In this document: positions 4,973-8,318 of the stretch, one piece after another | Layout: every line of letters starts with the position of its first letter | Position numbering within the stretch: position 1 is the stretch's first letter | Source of the DNA: Planctomycetota bacterium | Lineage (GTDB): Bacteria; Planctomycetota; Phycisphaerae; UBA1845 | Direction: 5' to 3' | Assembly (NCBI GenBank): GCA_022567365.1 | Contig: JADFHG010000143.1 | Location: 1 to 8,318, forward strand | DNA: 8,318 bases | Position numbers and translations under genes: made by a program | Notes under the pieces: generated by a model | What the model saw: only the letters and a program-made list of their open reading frames with translations | Databases searched by the model: none | What the model was told of the DNA's origin: nothing

Positions 4973-5176
4973 GTGCTGCAGCACGATCCCATACCCTTGG
5001 ACCCGGATCAGCGGCACGCCCTGCTTGCGCGTGTTGCTCCGGGACGACGACACGCTTGGCCACGAGGTATTTGGGCGTTGGAGCACTTGGAGGAGATCGG
5101 CGCAGGCCGTAGCCTATTGACCGAAGATTCACGGGACCTTGGAAACCGCTATTCCGAACGCTTACACGCGACATGA
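4973..5176 (+). CDS. Small protein of unknown function (67 aa), coupled to the CNNM gene
   Basis: From GTG 4973 to TGA 5174-5176 the frame encodes 67 residues. It fills the gap between the permease stop (10 bases before) and the next gene, whose ATG at 5173 overlaps its TGA as ATGA. The sequence is protein-like and soluble: LDPDQRHALLARVAPGRRHA, then WPRGIWALEHLEEIGAGRSL, then LLTEDSRDLGNRYSERLHAT, with probable helices and no membrane segment or signal peptide. I do not recognise the family. The placement supports a real gene: without it the operon would have a 210-base hole, and the same 4-bp overlap recurs at the next junction. The start is the least certain part because GTG 4973 has no good ribosome binding site and the frame is open back to 4919 within the permease. 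Confidence 0.6.
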   Translation: MLQHDPIPLDPDQRHALLARVAPGRRHAWPRGIWALEHLEEIGAGRSLLTEDSRDLGNRYSERLHAT

Positions 5177-6435
5177 TTCTCTGGTTGGGACTCGCACTTC
5201 TTCTCTGTTGTTCCGGCGCGGTTTCGGGTTCGGAAACCGCGCTATTCGCGTTGGATCGACCGACGCTGCACGCCTTCAGCGAGTCTTCCAGCGTACTATG
5301 TCGCCGTGCCGCCCGTTTGATGCGGCATCCGCGACGTGTATTGATGACCGTGCTGATCGCCAACACGGCCCTAAACGTGACGATCTTCGGCGTGTCGTTC
5401 GTCACCCTGGCGGGGCTCGATGACGTTCACCCCCTCGCCCCGGCGGTCGGCGGTGCGTGCGTGCTCTTCGCGGTGATTCTCGGCGGCGAGATTCTCCCGA
5501 AGGCGATCGCCTTTAGTTTCGTTCGTCGTTTCGCGCCTCCGGCCGCTCTGTTGATCAGCACGCTGCAGATCGCATTGGGTCCGATCCAATGGCTGCTGGC
5601 GACGTTCCTGGTCAATCCGATCACACGACTTATCTCGCCCCAACTGTCAGCCGCGGACGCGGTCACCACCGAGGAGTTGAGGCTGCTAGTCGAGCAATCG
5701 GCGATGGAGGGTGTGATCAGTTCGAGGGAAAACGAGATGCTCCAGGGCGTCGTCGCGTTGGGCGAGGCGAGCGTGCGCGAGGTGATGACGCCGCGCGTCG
5801 ATATCCAGTACGTTCGGTCGAGCGCCAGCCGCGCGGATGCGTCGCGGATCATGCGAGAGTCGGGGCGGCGCAAGCTGCCGGTCGTGGGTCGGGATCTCGA
5901 CGATATCCGAGGCATCCTTCACGGTCGTGACCTGTTTCTGCAGATCACCACACCGATTCACCAATTGCTTCGACCGGTGCATTACGTGCCGGAACAGATT
6001 CGCTTGGTACAGCTCATCCGACATTTTCGCGAGCACAAGATCCAACATGCCCTGGTGGTCGATGAATATGGAGGGACGGTCGGATTGGTTTCGATGGAGG
6101 ACGTGGTCGAAAGGATCGTCGGCGACCTCTCGGAATACGACGCCCCGGTCGCGATGCCGACGGCCGAGCGCATCGACGAGAACACCTACCGACTGTCCGG
6201 CGACCTGAGCGTGCGCGATTGGGCCGACAGGTTTGCGGTCGCGCGGATCGACCGGAGGATCACCACGATCGGCGGATTGGTGCTCGCGAGGCTCGGTCGC
6301 CTGCCGCGCGTGGGAGACACGGTGCGGATGCGCAACCTGACGCTGACCGTCGAGTCCATGGACAAGCGGCGCGTATTGAGCGTGTTGCTCGAGCGTGATG
6401 ACGCGAACCAAAACGATTCGAGGTCGCCGGGATGA
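5173..6435 (+). CDS. CNNM/CBS membrane protein with CorC/HlyC domain (hemolysin C-like family)
   Basis: A 420-residue inner-membrane protein. Residues 1-150 are a CNNM (formerly DUF21) membrane domain with about four hydrophobic segments. They include SGSETALFAL (18-27), NTALN (64-68) and the hallmark GEILPK (105-110). A linker with TTEELRLLVEQSAMEGVIS leads to EVMTPR (203-208) and a CBS pair, the second CBS carrying VVDEYGGTVGLVSMEDVVE (295-313). Residues about 331-412 are a CorC/HlyC transporter-associated domain (YRLSGDLSVRDW; TIGGLVLARLGRLPRVGD). Relatives such as CorB/CorC, YhdP-type bacterial proteins and human CNNM are linked to Mg2+ efflux or transport, with the CBS pair sensing nucleotide; 'hemolysin' is a historical name and no toxin role is implied. 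The ATG overlaps the preceding stop (ATGA), with no strong ribosome binding site, so translation is probably coupled. Confidence 0.93.
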   Translation: MILWLGLALLLCCSGAVSGSETALFALDRPTLHAFSESSSVLCRRAARLMRHPRRVLMTVLIANTALNVTIFGVSFVTLAGLDDVHPLAPAVGGACVLFAVILGGEILPKAIAFSFVRRFAPPAALLISTLQIALGPIQWLLATFLVNPITRLISPQLSAADAVTTEELRLLVEQSAMEGVISSRENEMLQGVVALGEASVREVMTPRVDIQYVRSSASRADASRIMRESGRRKLPVVGRDLDDIRGILHGRDLFLQITTPIHQLLRPVHYVPEQIRLVQLIRHFREHKIQHALVVDEYGGTVGLVSMEDVVERIVGDLSEYDAPVAMPTAERIDENTYRLSGDLSVRDWADRFAVARIDRRITTIGGLVLARLGRLPRVGDTVRMRNLTLTVESMDKRRVLSVLLERDDANQNDSRSPG

Positions 6436-7421
6436 CGACGTACGCCATCGTCATCGTCATTTTCGTGGGGCTCTTGTTTTCGGCCTATTTCTCAGGCTCG
6501 GAAACGGGGCTATATTGTGTCAACAAGCTGCGACTGCACCTCGGCGTTCAGCGGGGCGACCCACGGGCGGTCCGGCTCGCGCGACTCATCGAGAACGAGC
6601 ACACCGCGCTGTCGGTGACACTCATCGGCACTAACTTGATGAACTACGTGACCACGGCGACCGTCACCTATGCGTTCGCCCACCGGATGGGGTTCAGCGA
6701 GACCGAGGCCGAGGTGTATACCGTGCTCGCGCTCACGCCGGTGGTATTCGTCTTTGGTGAGGTGATACCGAAGAACCTCTTCCAAGCGAATGCGGACAGG
6801 TTGATGATCGCGACGAGTCAAGTCCTGGCCGTGTCGACGGCGCTGTTTCGGGCGACGGGCGTGGTTTGGCTGTTGACGACGCTGACGCGCGTCGCCATGC
6901 GTCTGGCCGGTGGCACGGACCCTTCGGGCACCGCGTTCGATCCGAAACGGCGCGTCGCGGCGCTGCTGGGTGAAGCCCTCGGTGGTAGCGCCGTCGGTCT
7001 GGACCAATCCCGACTGATCGAGCGCGTCATTCAGATTTCCGAAACGCCCGTCCATGCGGTCATGGTGCCTCGCGATCGCGTGCTCACCGTGTCCGCGGGC
7101 TGCGACCGTCGATCACTGTTGTCAATGGCCCGCAAGACACGCCACGCCCGACTTCCGGTTTATGACAGCAATCGCCGGCATATCATCGGTGTCGCCAAGA
7201 TCGACGAACTGCTCGCTCATGACGATTGGTCGGTGGTTTCCGATCGACTCCGGCCGATCAGCGTGCTAAGCCCACACCAGACCGTCGCCGCCGCCGTCAA
7301 TCAGTTGCAAGACACCCGACTTCCCATGGGCGTTGTTGCCGATCGTGGCGGCCGGATGCTCGGCATCGTAACGCTCAAGGACCTGCTCGAGGAGGTCGTC
7401 GGCGAGCTGGCCGAATGGTGA
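6432..7421 (+). CDS. CNNM/CBS membrane protein lacking the CorC/HlyC domain
   Basis: A 329-residue paralogue of the preceding protein. The CNNM membrane domain spans about 1-165, with SGSETGLYCV (21-30), GTNLMNY (67-73 region) and FGEVIPKNLF (108-117). The CBS pair follows MVPRDRV (211-217) and ends GIVTLKDLLEEVVGELAEW at the C-terminus, so the CorC/HlyC domain of the upstream protein is missing. This is not an obvious truncation, because the frame ends cleanly and noncoding repeat DNA follows only after the stop. The first CBS region is less canonical than usual. ATG 6432 overlaps the upstream TGA by 4 bp, and GAGGT (6420-6424) sits 7 bases before it. Tandem unlike CNNM genes suggest a heterodimer, or division of labour in cation homeostasis; this is inference. 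Confidence 0.92.
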   Translation: MTTYAIVIVIFVGLLFSAYFSGSETGLYCVNKLRLHLGVQRGDPRAVRLARLIENEHTALSVTLIGTNLMNYVTTATVTYAFAHRMGFSETEAEVYTVLALTPVVFVFGEVIPKNLFQANADRLMIATSQVLAVSTALFRATGVVWLLTTLTRVAMRLAGGTDPSGTAFDPKRRVAALLGEALGGSAVGLDQSRLIERVIQISETPVHAVMVPRDRVLTVSAGCDRRSLLSMARKTRHARLPVYDSNRRHIIGVAKIDELLAHDDWSVVSDRLRPISVLSPHQTVAAAVNQLQDTRLPMGVVADRGGRMLGIVTLKDLLEEVVGELAEW

Positions 7422-7455
7422 TCGACCGACACCGGGAATCATCTGTGTCGAGCGC

Positions 7456-7481
7456 GTAGCGGTCGCCCCCTGCGGCGGCCG
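7456..7481 (+). repeat. Dispersed hairpin element, copy C
   Basis: GTAGC (7456-7460) leads into an 8-bp stem, CGGTCGCC (7460-7467) with GGCGGCCG (7474-7481), containing one T-G wobble around the loop CCCTGC. It differs from copy A at two bases, one of which turns a stem pair into the wobble. Confidence 0.7.
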
Positions 7482-7510
7482 TAGAAATTCGCAAGCGCTT
7501 CGCATGCCCA

Positions 7511-7536
7511 CGTCCGCCGCGGGGGGCGGACGCTAC
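7511..7536 (-). repeat. Dispersed hairpin element, copy D (inverted relative to copy C)
   Basis: CGTCCGCC (7511-7518) pairs perfectly with GGCGGACG (7525-7532) around GCGGGG, followed by CTAC, so on the minus strand it reads GTAGCG then the stem. The stem change G-to-T (read on minus) is matched by C-to-A in the opposite arm, keeping all pairs. With copy C it forms a facing pair 29 bases apart. Confidence 0.7.
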
Positions 7537-7578
7537 CGTGCGTTGCCGGAAAAGCCGCTAAACACGTATCGGGAATCA

Positions 7579-7608
7579 GCGCGCGACGCCGTCCGCCGTC
7601 TCGCGCGC
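7579..7608. repeat. Stem-loop with duplicated heptamer in the loop
   Basis: GCGCGCGA (7579-7586) pairs with TCGCGCGC (7601-7608); the 14-base loop is exactly two copies of CGCCGTC. It lies 16 bases beyond the stop of the minus-strand gene, in the position of a terminator, but has no adjacent T-run on either strand. Confidence 0.55.
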
Positions 7609-7623
7609 GATCCTGGAGCACGA

Positions 7624-8318
7624 CTATCCCCCGCACGGGTCCGGGATGTCGAACGAGGCTCCGGCGAAGGCGTCGAGCGTGGCGAGGATGTCATCAAAAT
7701 CGATAACCCCGTTCGGCACGACGCCGACGAGGTCGTTGCTGTACAAAGTGCATGAACTGGATCCCGCGAAGCCGTCGAGCACGCAGATGATGTCGTCGAA
7801 GTCCACCGGCGGTCCGCTGTTGGTGACGTCGCCGAAGACCCACGTTGTGGCCGGAATCGAGACTGACACCGCCGCACCGCCGCAATCGGCGGCCGCCTCG
7901 TACGTCGTTTCCGGGAGAACCTCGGCGTCGCCGACGTGGACGGTTCCCCATTCCGCGGGTGTGCGGAATACGGGCGTGTCCACGAAACGGGCGATCCCCA
8001 GCGCTTGCAGCACCGGATTGGGGTCGAAATCGACGTACGACGCTAGGCACACAAGGTCTGTTTCCGACGTCACGAACAACGCGACGGGATCGGGGCCGGC
8101 AACCGGCGTGATCGCGATATACCTTGCCCCCTCCGCCTCGACGGCCGGCGGCGGGCAGTCACCACAGTCTATGACCGTCAGCGCGGCCCCGGTGCTCGAG
8201 ACCGTACCGCAATCGTCTGTAACGTCGACGTGATACGTCCCCGCGTCAGCCGCACCGACGGGATCGATTATCAATGACGAGCTTGTTTCCCCGAAGATCG
8301 GTACGGCATCCACGAACC
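7624..8318 (-). CDS. Secreted protein: Ig-like domain plus two degenerate dockerin-like repeats (partial)
   Basis: The frame runs from the right edge to TAG at 7626-7624, about 231 residues. The N-terminus and any signal peptide lie beyond the window; the GTG at 8313 is internal. Residues 1-50 resemble the second half of an Ig-like fold: SSSLIIDPVGAADAGTYHVD and then CGTVSSTGAALTV, with the usual D-A-G-T-Y and Cys. A beta-rich, Cys-containing middle part of about 110 residues is not recognised. The end has two roughly 24-residue repeats, GDVTNSGPPVDFDDIICVLD+GFAG (about 7766-7839) and PNGVIDFDDILATLD+AFAG (about 7661-7735). These resemble dockerin type I or EF-hand calcium loops, the common C-terminal trailer of exported planctomycete proteins. 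The Asp/Asn ligand positions are only partly kept, so calcium binding is doubtful. The protein probably acts outside the cell or at its surface. It is convergent with the CNNM operon. Confidence 0.85.
   Translation of the reverse strand, partial: FVDAVPIFGETSSSLIIDPVGAADAGTYHVDVTDDCGTVSSTGAALTVIDCGDCPPPAVEAEGARYIAITPVAGPDPVALFVTSETDLVCLASYVDFDPNPVLQALGIARFVDTPVFRTPAEWGTVHVGDAEVLPETTYEAAADCGGAAVSVSIPATTWVFGDVTNSGPPVDFDDIICVLDGFAGSSSCTLYSNDLVGVVPNGVIDFDDILATLDAFAGASFDIPDPCGG

Larger units (their letters stand above)
7422..7623. other. Intergenic region between convergent genes, packed with hairpins
   Basis: Two facing copies of the 26-bp hairpin family (7456-7481 and 7511-7536) and an unrelated stem-loop (7579-7608) lie here. 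No gene is visible. Any of the hairpins could end transcription from either side, but none is followed by a strong T-run. Confidence 0.5.

Overview
The window looks like chromosomal DNA from a GC-rich bacterium of the phylum Planctomycetota, probably class Phycisphaerae. The clues are a secreted protein ending in an Ig-like fold plus two degenerate dockerin-like repeats (VDFDDI / IDFDDI ... FAG), ATGA-coupled genes with weak Shine-Dalgarno signals, a lineage-flavoured MiaA, and many GC-rich intergenic hairpins. The placement is inferred from remembered family style; no search was run.

Bases 1-916 are a degraded accessory zone. It holds the 3' end of an unrecognised gene (2-157) and the first codons of a secreted or membrane protein gene with a strong ribosome binding site (from 220), which runs at 279 into a 13-bp inverted-repeat element (279-333). 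Three CGGTTCCC repeats follow, directly abutting the N-terminal remnant of a tyrosine-recombinase-type integrase on the minus strand (359-481). This debris lies on the 3' side of tRNA-Arg(CCG) (917-990, minus), the usual side for tRNA-targeted integrative elements.

Bases 991-2051 carry a NifU-like Fe-S protein gene (1357-1629) behind a plausible sigma70-type promoter (1208-1236). Directly after its stop codon comes a perfect 8-bp hairpin with a short T-run, whose 3' half has been amplified into a 25-26 bp tandem array. The rest of the gap has dispersed-repeat hairpins and no convincing gene.

Bases 2052-7421 form a tight co-directional cluster, probably one operon: miaA (tRNA A37 dimethylallyltransferase), an ABC-2 type ATPase, its six-helix permease, an unrecognised 67-residue protein, and two tandem CNNM/CBS membrane proteins. 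The first of these two has the C-terminal CorC/HlyC domain and the second lacks it. The last three genes overlap by 4 bp at ATGA junctions. The ABC pair should make one exporter; the CNNM pair may act together in divalent cation transport or membrane homeostasis. Why MiaA is included is not evident from sequence.

Bases 7422-7623 separate convergent genes and contain two oppositely oriented copies of the same 26-bp hairpin found after the NifU gene, plus an unrelated stem-loop. From 7624 to the window end, on the minus strand, lies the C-terminal part of the secreted Ig/dockerin-like protein. I found no CRISPR array, restriction, toxin-antitoxin or obvious defence system. The most notable items are the hairpin family and its local amplification, the small coupled gene at 4973-5176, the gene interrupted at 279, and the MiaA P-loop variant.
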